This document shows, piece by piece, positions 1 through 7,516 of a stretch of 41,282 nt of DNA. Every line of letters begins with the position of its first letter. The stretch's first letter is position 1. Source of the DNA: a virus; the IMG/VR virus record IMGVR_UViG_3300045107_000868, positions 1 through 41,282 of that record. One strand, given 5' to 3'. The position numbers and the translations under genes are program-made. A model generated the notes under the pieces. That model ran no database searches, was not told the origin of the DNA, and worked only from the letters and a program-made list of their open reading frames with translations.

Positions 1-1185
1 ATGCCCAACAATCGAAAAAAATCAACCGGGACGATCAAGAAGCTCGGCAAAAATCGGTGGGAGATTCGAATCACCTACACCGACCCCGTCACCGAAAAAC
101 GCAAGGAAATCACCCGGATTGCCCCGACCCAGGGCGAAGCGTTCGACCTCCGCAACGAACTCGCCCTCAAGATCGAGCGGATGAAAAACGCGGCCGCCGC
201 CGGCGAGGACGGACGCGCCGTCATCCAGTCCGATTTCTCGACCGCCGCGAAAGCCTACGTGGAATGGAAATGCCGTCCGGCCGTCTACTCCGGCGCCGTC
301 CGGGTGAGCGGCGTCAAAAGCCCGCGCACGATCCGGGGCGAAATGGAGACGCTTCAGAAATACTTCGGCACTCGCCCGCTCGCGTCCATCACCGAGGCCG
401 ACCTCTTCGGCTTCCGGCGGTGGCGACTCGCGCCCCACAAGCAGCCGGACGGGTCCGAACGCTTCGTAACGATCGCGACGTGCAACAAGGAACTGTCGAG
501 GCTCCGGACGTTCTTCAAATGGTGCCAGAAGGAAAAGCTCGTGAAGGGGAATCCCTTCGACGGGGCGGATCGAATCATTCAGCGCCAGCTCGAAAACAAA
601 CGCGAAATCGTCCTGTCGCACGAGGTCGAAGCGAAGCTGCTCGCCGCCCTGGAGAAAGGGCCGCGCCGGCATGCACGCGGAATCGTCATCGCCGCCCTCG
701 ACACCGCCATGCGACGCGGCGAACTCTGGCGGCTCAAATGGAAGGATGTGGACTTCGACGAGCGGATTTTGCGGGTCGCGCCCGGGAAAACCGACCGGGG
801 GAGAATCGTCGGGATGACCCCGCGCCTGGTCGAGCTGCTCCGGGAACTCCAGCAGGTGACGCCCGACGATCCCGAGGGTTACGTGTTCGGACCGGTGGAC
901 GTGAAGAAGTCACTTCTTGCGGCCTGCGACGAGGCCAAGATTGCGCGGGTCTGGTTCACCGACTTCCGGCACACCGCCATCACGCGCCTGATCGCCTCCG
1001 GCGTCAATCACACCGAAGTGATGAAGATGAGCGGCCACACCCAGATCGGGACGTTCCTTCGCTACCTCAACCCCGGGACCGACCGGTTCGTCGAGGCCAT
1101 GGACAACCTCGACCGGCATAACGTCGAGAAGGGGCAGGCGACCGGTTCCCCAAAGTCTCGGGATGCGGGTAAAATGACCAAGTAA
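1..1185 (+). CDS. int: Tyrosine recombinase, phage integrase
   Basis: This 394-residue protein would integrate and excise the phage by site-specific strand exchange. A basic N-terminal arm-binding region (about 1-70) is followed by a helical core-binding domain (about 75-190) and a catalytic domain. Visible catalytic features are R238 in TAMRRGEL, R323-H324 in TDFRHT, H346 in MSGHT, and Y355 nine residues later in FLRYLNP. The first His of the usual HxxR box is Thr320, an atypical substitution; H324 follows the arginine as in many HDLRHT motifs. The ATG is the first base of the window, so promoter and attachment site would lie to the left and cannot be seen. The family call is firm; activity is inferred. 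Confidence 0.95.
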   Translation: MPNNRKKSTGTIKKLGKNRWEIRITYTDPVTEKRKEITRIAPTQGEAFDLRNELALKIERMKNAAAAGEDGRAVIQSDFSTAAKAYVEWKCRPAVYSGAVRVSGVKSPRTIRGEMETLQKYFGTRPLASITEADLFGFRRWRLAPHKQPDGSERFVTIATCNKELSRLRTFFKWCQKEKLVKGNPFDGADRIIQRQLENKREIVLSHEVEAKLLAALEKGPRRHARGIVIAALDTAMRRGELWRLKWKDVDFDERILRVAPGKTDRGRIVGMTPRLVELLRELQQVTPDDPEGYVFGPVDVKKSLLAACDEAKIARVWFTDFRHTAITRLIASGVNHTEVMKMSGHTQIGTFLRYLNPGTDRFVEAMDNLDRHNVEKGQATGSPKSRDAGKMTK

Positions 1186-1206
1186 CATTTTCCCGATGAG
1201 GCTTTT

Positions 1207-1707
1207 ATGGACGCAAAACAGATTCAAAAGAATTACCCGAGTATCGACCCGGCATATCAGATTTCGTTAGCTACTCAGGAAAACGACATCAAAGGGCGCG
1301 ATGCGATGGAATCAAAGATTCAAGGGATTTTGACTTTTGGAATGACCGCCACGCTCGCACTTCCAGCTTTTGCTACGGCTCGCGGAATCGTTTTGAATTC
1401 AAACTGGTTTTACTGTGCCATTGCCTGTTTTTTGATAGCCGGAGCACTCGGCGTGTACGCCCGATTGGAAGGCGTCATTATGCTCCTTGACCCCCAAAAA
1501 CTTCACGCTGATGGATGGCTTCGAAAAACCGAGGCTCAGTTCAAGGCCGACATCATTTATTCAATTGGCGAGTTTCACGAGGAAAATCGAAAATCGCTTT
1601 TGAGAAAATCTCGTCTTTTGACGGCTTCTACCATTTTCTTCTTGCTGGAAGCGGGGTTTCTTGCGGCGTGGATGGTGAAGGCGGCGGGTAAGGCGGCGGC
1701 ACCTTAA
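1207..1707 (+). CDS. Small three-helix membrane protein, unknown
   Basis: I do not recognise this 166-residue protein. It has two closely spaced hydrophobic segments (about 50-65 and 70-95), a hydrophilic helical stretch rich in K, E and R (about 100-135), and a third hydrophobic segment near the C-terminus (about 138-160). Codon use is more AT-rich than in the phage core genes. It lies 21 bp after the integrase stop and points toward the leftward immunity operon, with a hairpin between them. A small membrane protein next to the integrase is a typical place for lysogenic conversion, superinfection exclusion or membrane-acting defence genes. The architecture resembles those groups, but no motif assigns it to one. 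Confidence 0.6.
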   Translation: MDAKQIQKNYPSIDPAYQISLATQENDIKGRDAMESKIQGILTFGMTATLALPAFATARGIVLNSNWFYCAIACFLIAGALGVYARLEGVIMLLDPQKLHADGWLRKTEAQFKADIIYSIGEFHEENRKSLLRKSRLLTASTIFFLLEAGFLAAWMVKAAGKAAAP

Positions 1708-1870
1708 TTGGTAGAATCTCTGGGTCGCGTTTGGTTCCGCTCCCAGGCAAGGTCGAGGGACGCGGAGGATGAGAAGGTACAGGCTGACTCGGGGTTTTCG
1801 GCGGTTTACTCATAAATCCTTACTCACTCCATTGACCCATGAAATAAAAGTTTCCAAAAAATTTTCTTAA

Positions 1871-1899
1871 AGCCGAGGCCCGCCAAACAGCGGGCGGCT
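1871..1899. terminator. Hairpin between converging genes, probable bidirectional terminator
   Basis: AGCC (1871-1874) pairs with GGCT (1896-1899), and the inner arms GCCCGC (1878-1883) and GCGGGC (1890-1895) enclose a 6-nt loop. Rightward the stem is followed by a T-run at 1907-1911. Leftward it is followed by a T-rich stretch. It lies immediately beyond the stop of the leftward GYF-type gene and separates that operon from the rightward membrane-protein gene. Confidence 0.6.
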
Positions 1900-1900
1900 C

Positions 1901-2707
1901 TCATTGCTTTTTGACGTTCCAAAATCGGGATACTGCCTCAAGGTCTTTTTGTTCGATTGCGCCGGACTGTTTATATCGAACAGTAATCAGACCTTGGGAT
2001 TTTTGAACCGACACGATGGTCGCGTCCGGTTCTGCCCCATTAAACAAAACGACACCGGGCCGAGCGTTCCCCCAAGAGAGAGGTTCAAATTCGTTCATAT
2101 TGGGGACGACACCGCCCTTTTTTGTGTAACCCGCGTCAAAGCCCGCCCGGATGCCCATTGAAAACCACTGAGCGCGATCACCGGTTCTCCCTGCGTCCGT
2201 GTTTCTTCCCCTCGACATCAAAATAAACCCGTCGTCAGTCGGGTAACCATATTTGAGTCGGCCATGGTTTTGACCAAGGTCATACCCAATTTTGTAGCCC
2301 TCTTTGAATTCTTTCGTCTGCTTGATTTCAAATTCCAAAAGCGGCGCTTTGGTTTCAGCTTTTTGAGAAATTTCCGGCTGCGCAGCTTCGACCGGCGGCC
2401 GCTTTGATACGCCCAAGTTTTGAAGAAAAGCGAGACCACAAGGGATCACAACGAACGTGCCTACAACGGCCCCGATCACATAAAGCCGATGCCGATTGTG
2501 CTTTGCCGATGCTTCCGCCTCGACAGCGTTCTTTCGTTGTAGAACGGCTTGAACGGCGGGAGACTGGGAAATAGGGACATACGGACCGCCCTGGTAACTT
2601 CCTTGAATCCATCCCGGGAATTGACCGGATTCAACTCCCCTCAGAAGTTCAGCTTCATCGAGGTTGAACTTTCGACCATCAGGAAAAGCAATCCACCAAG
2701 ATTTCAT
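1901..2707 (-). CDS. GYF-type domain protein with one membrane helix
   Basis: This 268-residue protein starts with a short domain (about 1-45) whose pattern WWIAFPDGR...LLRGVESGQFPG resembles the bacterial GYF_2/DUF4339 module, thought to bind peptides. A basic linker and one transmembrane segment (about 76-97) follow. A roughly 170-residue C-terminal region carries no motif I recognise. The start is supported by AGGAG just upstream of the ATG. It is the last gene of the leftward repressor operon, 57 bp after the secreted-protein gene, so it is probably expressed in the lysogen. A lysogenic conversion or exclusion role is inference. Confidence 0.65.
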   Translation of the reverse strand: MKSWWIAFPDGRKFNLDEAELLRGVESGQFPGWIQGSYQGGPYVPISQSPAVQAVLQRKNAVEAEASAKHNRHRLYVIGAVVGTFVVIPCGLAFLQNLGVSKRPPVEAAQPEISQKAETKAPLLEFEIKQTKEFKEGYKIGYDLGQNHGRLKYGYPTDDGFILMSRGRNTDAGRTGDRAQWFSMGIRAGFDAGYTKKGGVVPNMNEFEPLSWGNARPGVVLFNGAEPDATIVSVQKSQGLITVRYKQSGAIEQKDLEAVSRFWNVKKQ

Positions 2708-2764
2708 GGATTTCTCCTACAAGTAGAAAACACCAACTGTTCCGATGGCTTCAAACGCCCCAAA

Positions 2765-3328
2765 TTACGCAGGAAGTTTCGATTGTGCGGTTTTTAGTAT
2801 TCCTTCGATTTCTCCCATGGCCCCCTGATCAAGGAAAACAAGCGAATCCCTTGAATATCGCCTGATCTGGCAGTACGCGCTCCACTTACCTTCTTTTTCC
2901 CCATAGAAACATCCGAACTGGAATCCGCCACGACTAACGAATTCAATTTCGGTATATTCCTTGGGTGGGGGCTGTGCAACGATGACTCGAAGAATTCCGA
3001 TTGACTTGATCAACCCGTCAACTTCATCGGGATCAAGGAAAGCAATGTGAGTATCCGAGCGCCGCAAAGTCGAGTCGTACACCTCACCTTGAATGCGAAC
3101 ACCCGCAACCTTGGCCTTGGACAAAAGATCAGTCAGGACGAGAATTTGAAACGTGATGTTTCGATATTTTCCAACGTCAATAAATCGTTTCTCCGTAAGG
3201 GTGCCAGACTTGGCAGAAAATTTTTCAATGTTGGATTGCTGCTTCTCCGCTTCCTTTTGAACTTGAGGAAAAGCTTGTGAATGAAGAAACAAAAGAAGAC
3301 ACATCAAAATCGTAATTTTGATTTTCAA
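2765..3328 (-). CDS. Secreted protein, unknown
   Basis: This 187-residue protein has a clear N-terminal signal peptide: positively charged MKIK, a hydrophobic core of about 15 residues, then HSQAFPQ, where cleavage probably occurs after an Ala. The mature part is hydrophilic and contains no domain I recognise. The start is preceded by a purine-rich GAGGAGG that overlaps the end of the S24 gene, so the two are probably cotranscribed. Its place in the repressor operon suggests expression in lysogens. Export to the periplasm is well supported; function is not. Confidence 0.65.
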   Translation of the reverse strand: MKIKITILMCLLLFLHSQAFPQVQKEAEKQQSNIEKFSAKSGTLTEKRFIDVGKYRNITFQILVLTDLLSKAKVAGVRIQGEVYDSTLRRSDTHIAFLDPDEVDGLIKSIGILRVIVAQPPPKEYTEIEFVSRGGFQFGCFYGEKEGKWSAYCQIRRYSRDSLVFLDQGAMGEIEGILKTAQSKLPA

Positions 3329-3341
3329 AGCAGCCTCCTCC

Positions 3342-3704
3342 TCAATTCCACATAAAGTTCAGCGCCTGCTGGTCAACGACCGCGAGCACCACCACCTCGG
3401 CCGCCGACCACACCTGGTCGCGGTAGGCCGGATTGGACGAGCGCAGGATAACCGTCTCGTCATCCCCTCGGAAACCTCGTTTCAGCGTTAAACCGTAGGG
3501 GGTGCCGAACACGGAAATCCGTCCTTCCCGGAACTCGTTCGTCAGACGAGCCGACAACCGGTCGCCGTTGCGGATTCCGTCCCCCAGCATCGAATCCCCT
3601 ACCACGTCGATAAAACAGAATTTCGTCCGGGCGCCACGCCGGAACCGGCGCACCGCAAAGTCGAGATCGACCGCGCGCCCTCCGCAAACTTTCAAAGCGA
3701 GCAT
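3342..3704 (-). CDS. Stand-alone LexA/S24 peptidase domain, candidate half of a split repressor
   Basis: This 120-residue protein corresponds to the C-terminal domain of LexA, CI and UmuD proteins, with no HTH domain. Ser38 in VVGDSMLGDGI matches the catalytic serine, and Lys75 in GLTLKRGF matches the catalytic lysine. A Cys-Gly pair at residues 7-8 recalls the UmuD cleavage site, but this is only a resemblance. The ATG overlaps the stop of the upstream RHH gene (TGATG at 3706-3702), which implies translational coupling. The RHH protein could supply DNA binding, and this protein could supply dimerisation and RecA-responsive cleavage or sensing. Two paralogues occur in this window, each behind a C4-type leader. 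The family is secure; the split-repressor role is inferred. Confidence 0.85.
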   Translation of the reverse strand: MLALKVCGGRAVDLDFAVRRFRRGARTKFCFIDVVGDSMLGDGIRNGDRLSARLTNEFREGRISVFGTPYGLTLKRGFRGDDETVILRSSNPAYRDQVWSAAEVVVLAVVDQQALNFMWN

Positions 3705-4036
3705 CAGCGTTTTCCTTTTTTTTCTCGTTCCAGTCGTCGTTCTTCTTCGATTCGAGCGTCGGCGTCCATGTAAAGGACGGGGATAGTAGATGGGGCAACT
3801 ACTTCAGGGACGTCCTCGTCCTTGGCTTCCCTTAACGCTTCTAAAATCATCTTTTTCAACAACTTATCTTGGCCAATCAGTTGCCTTTCAAGGAGGACAA
3901 TAATTTCTTGAGCGACTGATCGCCGTTCGTCTTGAGCGGCTTTGATTAACAGCTTGTGCAACTCACGCGGAATGTCCGCAGAAATCCGCACGGAATCCAT
4001 TTCTTCGAAAAGCTGTTTTTTCCCAGTTCCAGACAT
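3704..4036 (-). CDS. Ribbon-helix-helix DNA-binding protein, likely repressor
   Basis: Residues about 14-52 have the Arc/MetJ pattern: a short beta strand (SVRISADIP), then two helices (RELHKLLIKAAQDERRSVAQEIIVLLERQL). A charged, probably helical tail runs to residue 110. It is the first gene of the leftward operon and is coupled to the S24-domain gene. No clear Shine-Dalgarno precedes the ATG. A possible but poor -10 lies just upstream, so a leaderless transcript, as for lambda cI from its maintenance promoter, is possible. It faces another RHH gene across an 85-bp region containing a palindrome. The arrangement is that of a CI/Cro-like switch built from Arc-like proteins, by analogy with P22 Arc/Mnt. 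Confidence 0.85.
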   Translation of the reverse strand: MSGTGKKQLFEEMDSVRISADIPRELHKLLIKAAQDERRSVAQEIIVLLERQLIGQDKLLKKMILEALREAKDEDVPEVVAPSTIPVLYMDADARIEEERRLEREKKGKR

Positions 4037-4063
4037 AGGCAGATATTAACAGGCACAAAACAG

Positions 4064-4091
4064 TTGAAAAGTTAATCATTGTCTGCATAAT
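4064..4091 (+). promoter_or_regulatory. Rightward early promoter
   Basis: TTGAAA (4064-4069) and CATAAT (4086-4091) are separated by 16 bp, close to the sigma70 consensus. A start near 4098 gives a short leader with GGAG in front of the RHH start at 4122. The candidate operator overlaps the -10. Confidence 0.6.
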
Positions 4092-4098
4092 GCAGACA
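4080..4098. promoter_or_regulatory. Perfect 19-bp palindrome, candidate RHH operator
   Basis: TGTCTGCAT and ATGCAGACA flank a single central A. Related half-sites occur at 4039-4046 (GCAGATAT) and 4029-4036 (CCAGACAT, overlapping the leftward start codon), both matching GCAGACAT at 7 of 8 positions. The palindrome covers the -10 of the rightward promoter, so binding there would block the short RHH gene. Confidence 0.7.
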
Positions 4099-4121
4099 TA
4101 TTATCTATTTCGGAGATTCAA

Positions 4122-4313
4122 ATGCGAAGCAAACGCCCTACCGAAAAAACTGTTCGTGTGAGCGTGGATGTCCCCGAGGACGTTCACAAAAGACTTTTTT
4201 CGATTGCGACGGCGCAACGCCGGTCGCTTGCTCAGCAAGTGATTGTCGAACTCGAACGCGCTGCGCTTTCCGCCTCCTCTTCTGAAAACTCCGGCGGCGC
4301 GGTTGCCGCCTGA
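4122..4313 (+). CDS. Short Arc-like RHH protein, Cro-like candidate
   Basis: This 63-residue protein is almost entirely one ribbon-helix-helix fold: strand VRVSVDVP, then helices EDVHKRLFSIATAQ and SLAQQVIVELERAAL. It resembles the leftward RHH protein (both have Q/DERRS- or QRRS-Lxx-type turns and AQ[EQ]xIV), so the two may recognise related half-sites. The ATG is preceded by GGAG. As first gene of the rightward early transcript, facing the repressor operon, it sits where lambda cro does. It is a DNA-binding protein with high likelihood; the Cro role is positional inference. Confidence 0.85.
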   Translation: MRSKRPTEKTVRVSVDVPEDVHKRLFSIATAQRRSLAQQVIVELERAALSASSSENSGGAVAA

Positions 4314-4317
4314 TCTT

Positions 4318-4376
4318 GTCCGCCGGTCGCTCGCTCTTCCCTTTGGGACGGGAGCGGTAGGCACCGGCCGGCGGAC
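4318..4376 (+). other. Long imperfect hairpin after the short RHH gene
   Basis: GTCCGCCGG (4318-4326) pairs perfectly with CCGGCGGAC (4368-4376), with additional inner pairing (CGCTC with GAGCG). No T-run follows, so it is not a canonical intrinsic terminator. It could limit read-through, stabilise the short RHH mRNA, or serve as an antitermination or processing site. Confidence 0.4.
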
Positions 4377-4403
4377 GACAATGCCGACAAAAAGGAACAC
4401 CCA

Positions 4404-4892
4404 ATGTCATCCGTCGTCATCGAAACCAATCTCAGCCAAATTCCCGCTGCCACTGAGCAGTTATCCAAGAATTCGTTTTTCCAGTTCGAGACGCCGTACT
4501 TGGAATTCCGGCGCGGATTTTTACGGTGGCGATTGAGCGGAAAGACACTTTTGGAGCAATTCCTTCCCCGTATCCGCCCGGCTCTGCCGATGGAAAATCG
4601 AATGATTTTCAACACGCTCGAACTTGGGTCCGAGCGCCCCGAGTCAGTTTCGTTCGTTTCCTTCCGCCACGAGAAATCGAACAACTGCCTCTTCGATCAT
4701 GAGTCGGTAGTTGTGGGCATTGGCTTCACGACCGTACTCCCTCGTCCAGGCGCTGAACGCATTCGCGTCGAAGTGAATCCTCAGAACGCGGATTCCGCGC
4801 ATCTGGAACTCGTCCAATTCCTTTTCAGCGCGTGCAAGCCACTCTTCGAACGTGGCGGGGAATTCCGTTGCGTCTTCGACCATGGCGAGTAG
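4404..4892 (+). CDS. Doubtful 162-residue hypothetical protein
   Basis: An ATG with AAGGAA about 8 nt upstream opens a frame of 162 residues that matches nothing I recognise. Its second half (from 4644) lies antisense to a better supported leftward gene, so at least that part may not be coding. The first 80 residues have plausible composition and would fill the space between the RHH gene and the leftward gene. It may be a real gene, a truncated one, or an open frame over regulatory sequence. Confidence 0.3.
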   Translation: MSSVVIETNLSQIPAATEQLSKNSFFQFETPYLEFRRGFLRWRLSGKTLLEQFLPRIRPALPMENRMIFNTLELGSERPESVSFVSFRHEKSNNCLFDHESVVVGIGFTTVLPRPGAERIRVEVNPQNADSAHLELVQFLFSACKPLFERGGEFRCVFDHGE

Positions 4893-4952
4893 CTGGCCGT
4901 AGGTTTCCGGTGTGTACCAGGGCATTCCGGTAACTGGAAAACGGTCGGTCAT
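4644..4952 (-). CDS. Conserved small phage protein, unknown function
   Basis: This 102-residue acidic protein begins MTDRFPVTGMPWYTPETYGQ and contains TFEEWLARAEKELDE, a pattern I recall from small hypothetical proteins in proteobacterial phages and islands, though not from any with known function. The start is supported by GGGAG nine nucleotides upstream. Upstream in-frame extension to 5300 has atypical composition and would run antisense to the next gene, so the internal ATG is preferred. It is divergent from the regulator gene at about 5 kb and is the only leftward gene in the early region, which suggests separate control. Confidence 0.7.
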   Translation of the reverse strand: MTDRFPVTGMPWYTPETYGQLLAMVEDATEFPATFEEWLARAEKELDEFQMRGIRVLRIHFDANAFSAWTREYGREANAHNYRLMIEEAVVRFLVAEGNERN

Positions 4953-5003
4953 GTTGTTTCTCCCTGAACTGGTTTCGGCCCAAGGGTACGGAACCTTTCC
5001 GGA

Positions 5004-5501
5004 ATGTCCACTTCCGTTTCGGCCTTGCCCGGAAACGGCTTTGCTGTCGGCCAAACAATGAAGAACGCGAACACCCTGAAAAACGCTCTCGAACCGCGCG
5101 GCGCCGCCAAGCACGTCGCCCACTACCTGTCCGGCGCCGGTCGCCGGATTGACGAGCGGATGGTCCGCTACTGGACCGAGGGGAAACGCTCGCCGCTCGA
5201 CGAAATCGAAATGCTGCTGAATGCGCTCGCGCTCGTGTCGCCGAACTCGTTCCACGTCGTGTCCGCCCGGCTGGCCGAGATCGTCCGGGAAATCGAGCAC
5301 GAACGCGGAATCACGCCCGAAAGCGCCCAGGCGAGTCTCGCCAGCCTCAACAAGGAGTGGGGTGAGTATTTGCAGTCCGCACTCGAAGGAAAGCCTCGCG
5401 CCGAACAGTTGAAGGAACTTCTCGACGTGGTCGCGGTCGCGCAGGCCGAGATCGCCCGCCTCAACAACGACCTGGCCACGCCCTTGCGGCGGGTCGGATA
5501 G
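5004..5501 (+). CDS. Putative DNA-binding early regulator
   Basis: This protein has up to 165 residues; an alternative ATG at 5058 would give 147 and fits the start of the conserved-looking part better. Neither start has a strong Shine-Dalgarno. The segment AAKHVAHYLSGAGRRIDERMVRYWTEGKRSP resembles a helix-turn-helix in which the second helix carries the recognition residues, as in YdaS/CII-type regulators. The C-terminal half is helical and charged. It is the first gene of the rightward DNA-metabolism run and diverges from the leftward 102-residue gene. A CII-like activating role is possible by position only. Confidence 0.6.
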   Translation: MSTSVSALPGNGFAVGQTMKNANTLKNALEPRGAAKHVAHYLSGAGRRIDERMVRYWTEGKRSPLDEIEMLLNALALVSPNSFHVVSARLAEIVREIEHERGITPESAQASLASLNKEWGEYLQSALEGKPRAEQLKELLDVVAVAQAEIARLNNDLATPLRRVG

Positions 5502-5522
5502 CTCACCCCGAAAGGAAACCCC

Positions 5523-5810
5523 ATGCCGGAATCACTTATCAACGACCCTATTTTCCCCGAGCGGGTGATTTCTCCGGAATACGGACCGGACCACCTGCCC
5601 GTCGCGCCAGTTGCGCCGACTGACATCGACGCCATCCGCGCCATCGCCCAACGCGCGCATCTGGTCGCCAGCGAGTGTTACGAATTCGCTACCGCCATCA
5701 GCCTCGACATGTCCTACAGCTCGACGCAGACGCACCGGCTCAAGCTCGTCGAGGCGCTCCAGCGTCTCGCCACGGCGGTCGAGCAGGCGCAGGACAAGGG
5801 GGTGATCTGA
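5523..5810 (+). CDS. Small hypothetical protein
   Basis: This 95-residue acidic protein is not recognised. The N-terminal third is proline-rich and probably unstructured; the remainder (about 35-90) is a predicted helical pair rich in Ala, Leu and Glu. The start has GGAAA upstream. Its stop overlaps the start of the DUF3102 gene (TGATG), so the two are translationally coupled and probably act in the same process. Confidence 0.6.
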   Translation: MPESLINDPIFPERVISPEYGPDHLPVAPVAPTDIDAIRAIAQRAHLVASECYEFATAISLDMSYSSTQTHRLKLVEALQRLATAVEQAQDKGVI

Positions 5811-7492
5811 TGCCCCCGAAGCCAACCGAAACGAAAACCATATCGAAGGCGGAATTCCTGCAAAACCTCGACACGGCCGTCGCCATCGGGCGCGCCAAGC
5901 AGAACCCGCTCAACCGGCTCGCCGAGGAAATCAAGTACTCGCTCGACACGATCAACGAATCCATCGTCGAGATCGGCCAGAAGCTTATCGAAGCCAAATC
6001 CCTTTGCAAGCACGGCGAGTGGGAAAAATGGCTGGAATCAAATTTCGAGTGGTCTGACCGAACGGCTCAAAATTTTATGAACGTCGCGAAGCAGTTCGGC
6101 GACGGCAAAAGCGAAGACATCTTCGCTTTTGATAAGTGGGCGCTTTTTGCCCTCGCCCAGCCGTCCACGCCGGAACCCGTTCGGGAACAGGCACTTGCGA
6201 TTGCCGCCGCCGGGGAAAAGGTCACGCACAAGCGGGCGAAGTCGCTCATCAAGGACCACAAGGCGGTCAAGGAACGCGCTTCTCTTCCGCCCGCGCCGCC
6301 TGCCCCGAAGAAGCCCGAACCGGAAGCGAAAAAGTACGTCAAGCGGAATACCTACGAGTACGCCTCGTACTTGGGACACCTCGACAGGATCAAGAAAACG
6401 GTCCCGAACTCGCCGGAACACGCCGAGGAATTGAACCAGCAGCGTTACGCGCTGAACCGTTGGTATCACTACAACATCGGCGAGCCGTGGCCGACCTACG
6501 ACCACGACGGGAACCTGATGCCGCCGACCAATCCCGACCCCGTGCCGCTTCCGCCGGAAGCCATCGCGTTCCTGGAGCGGCAGGCGAAGGAAGCCGCCGC
6601 GAAGAGCGCACCGCCGGTGATCATCGACGTTCCGGCCGAACCCGTCGAAACGGTCAAAGAAACGGCTACGGAACCGGTCGCTCAGGCCGTCCAGGAACCC
6701 GTGGCCATTGAAGAACCCGCCCCCGCCGAGGCCCCGGAAGCCGCTCCAGCGCCGACCGTGTTCGACAGCGCGAAGAAGCGCCGTTTGAACGAACTGATGG
6801 AGAAACTCGACGAGTTGGAAACCTCGTTCATGACACCGGACCAGTTCAAGCGGCACACGGCAATCCTCACCCAGTTCGAGGCCTACGACGCCGCGAACGC
6901 GAATGACGCGCGCTGGCTGGGCCTGCTCGAACTCGTCGAGGCCCTCTATGCCGAAGTCGCGTCGCAGCTTCCGGAAGGACCGTTGCCGGAATGGGGCGTC
7001 AAGGGTGAGTGGTTCGTGACGCTCGTCACCGGCGAAAAGGTGATGGTCAGCTACACACCCGACGAACATCCGCTCCAGACCGGCGGCCACCTCGATCATT
7101 TCGAGTTTCGTGGTGAAATTTCCGAAACCGGATACCGAAGCCATTTCGAAAACCGGAACCTCGTCTACTCCCCTTTTGAAGTTTCAAAAACCCTCGCCGA
7201 GGAACTCCGTGCCGCATTTCTGAAAAAGTGTTCTTCGGCCAACGTCATCAAAGGACTTCGGTCCGAATTGAAGGACAAGGAAGCGCTCCTCAATGCCTGC
7301 AAGAAGCGGTATCAGGAACTTGAAACCGAGCGCGATCAGTTCCGTCAGGACTGCGACACCCTGACCGCCGAGCAGGTCCACATCATCGAAATCCTCGTCA
7401 ACCGTTTTGACTGGACGCCTGAACAGATGACGGACTTGGAACACGCCATGCAGGAACATTTTCCCGGTTGGGAGTCCTGCAAGTACCTGTAA
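5810..7492 (+). CDS. DUF3102-type phage protein
   Basis: This protein has 560 residues from the coupled ATG. Residues about 30-140 match the DUF3102 pattern: a start like AEEIKYSLDTINESIVEIGQKLIEAK, then HGEWEKWLESNFEWSDRTAQNFMNVA, typical of phage and plasmid proteins of unknown function. A central Pro/Ala/Glu-rich linker (about 190-310) follows. A C-terminal region (about 330-560) includes a compact section with WFVTLVTGEKVMVSY and a coiled coil (about 480-520). Family members usually lie near partition or replication genes, and this one starts the replication-gene run. The catalytic role is unknown. Confidence 0.75.
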   Translation: MPPKPTETKTISKAEFLQNLDTAVAIGRAKQNPLNRLAEEIKYSLDTINESIVEIGQKLIEAKSLCKHGEWEKWLESNFEWSDRTAQNFMNVAKQFGDGKSEDIFAFDKWALFALAQPSTPEPVREQALAIAAAGEKVTHKRAKSLIKDHKAVKERASLPPAPPAPKKPEPEAKKYVKRNTYEYASYLGHLDRIKKTVPNSPEHAEELNQQRYALNRWYHYNIGEPWPTYDHDGNLMPPTNPDPVPLPPEAIAFLERQAKEAAAKSAPPVIIDVPAEPVETVKETATEPVAQAVQEPVAIEEPAPAEAPEAAPAPTVFDSAKKRRLNELMEKLDELETSFMTPDQFKRHTAILTQFEAYDAANANDARWLGLLELVEALYAEVASQLPEGPLPEWGVKGEWFVTLVTGEKVMVSYTPDEHPLQTGGHLDHFEFRGEISETGYRSHFENRNLVYSPFEVSKTLAEELRAAFLKKCSSANVIKGLRSELKDKEALLNACKKRYQELETERDQFRQDCDTLTAEQVHIIEILVNRFDWTPEQMTDLEHAMQEHFPGWESCKYL

Positions 7493-7516
7493 CGAACGAG
7501 AACGAAGGGAAAGCCG

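Noticed and set aside
1708-1760. tRNA-like fragment after the membrane-protein gene
   Set aside because: Segments such as TTGGTAGAA and GGTTCCG recall tRNA arms, but no acceptor stem, anticodon arm or full cloverleaf can be drawn.
6038-7144. 368-residue leftward open frame
   Set aside because: It is antisense to the DUF3102 gene, has a composition typical of shadow frames, and has no ribosome binding site.
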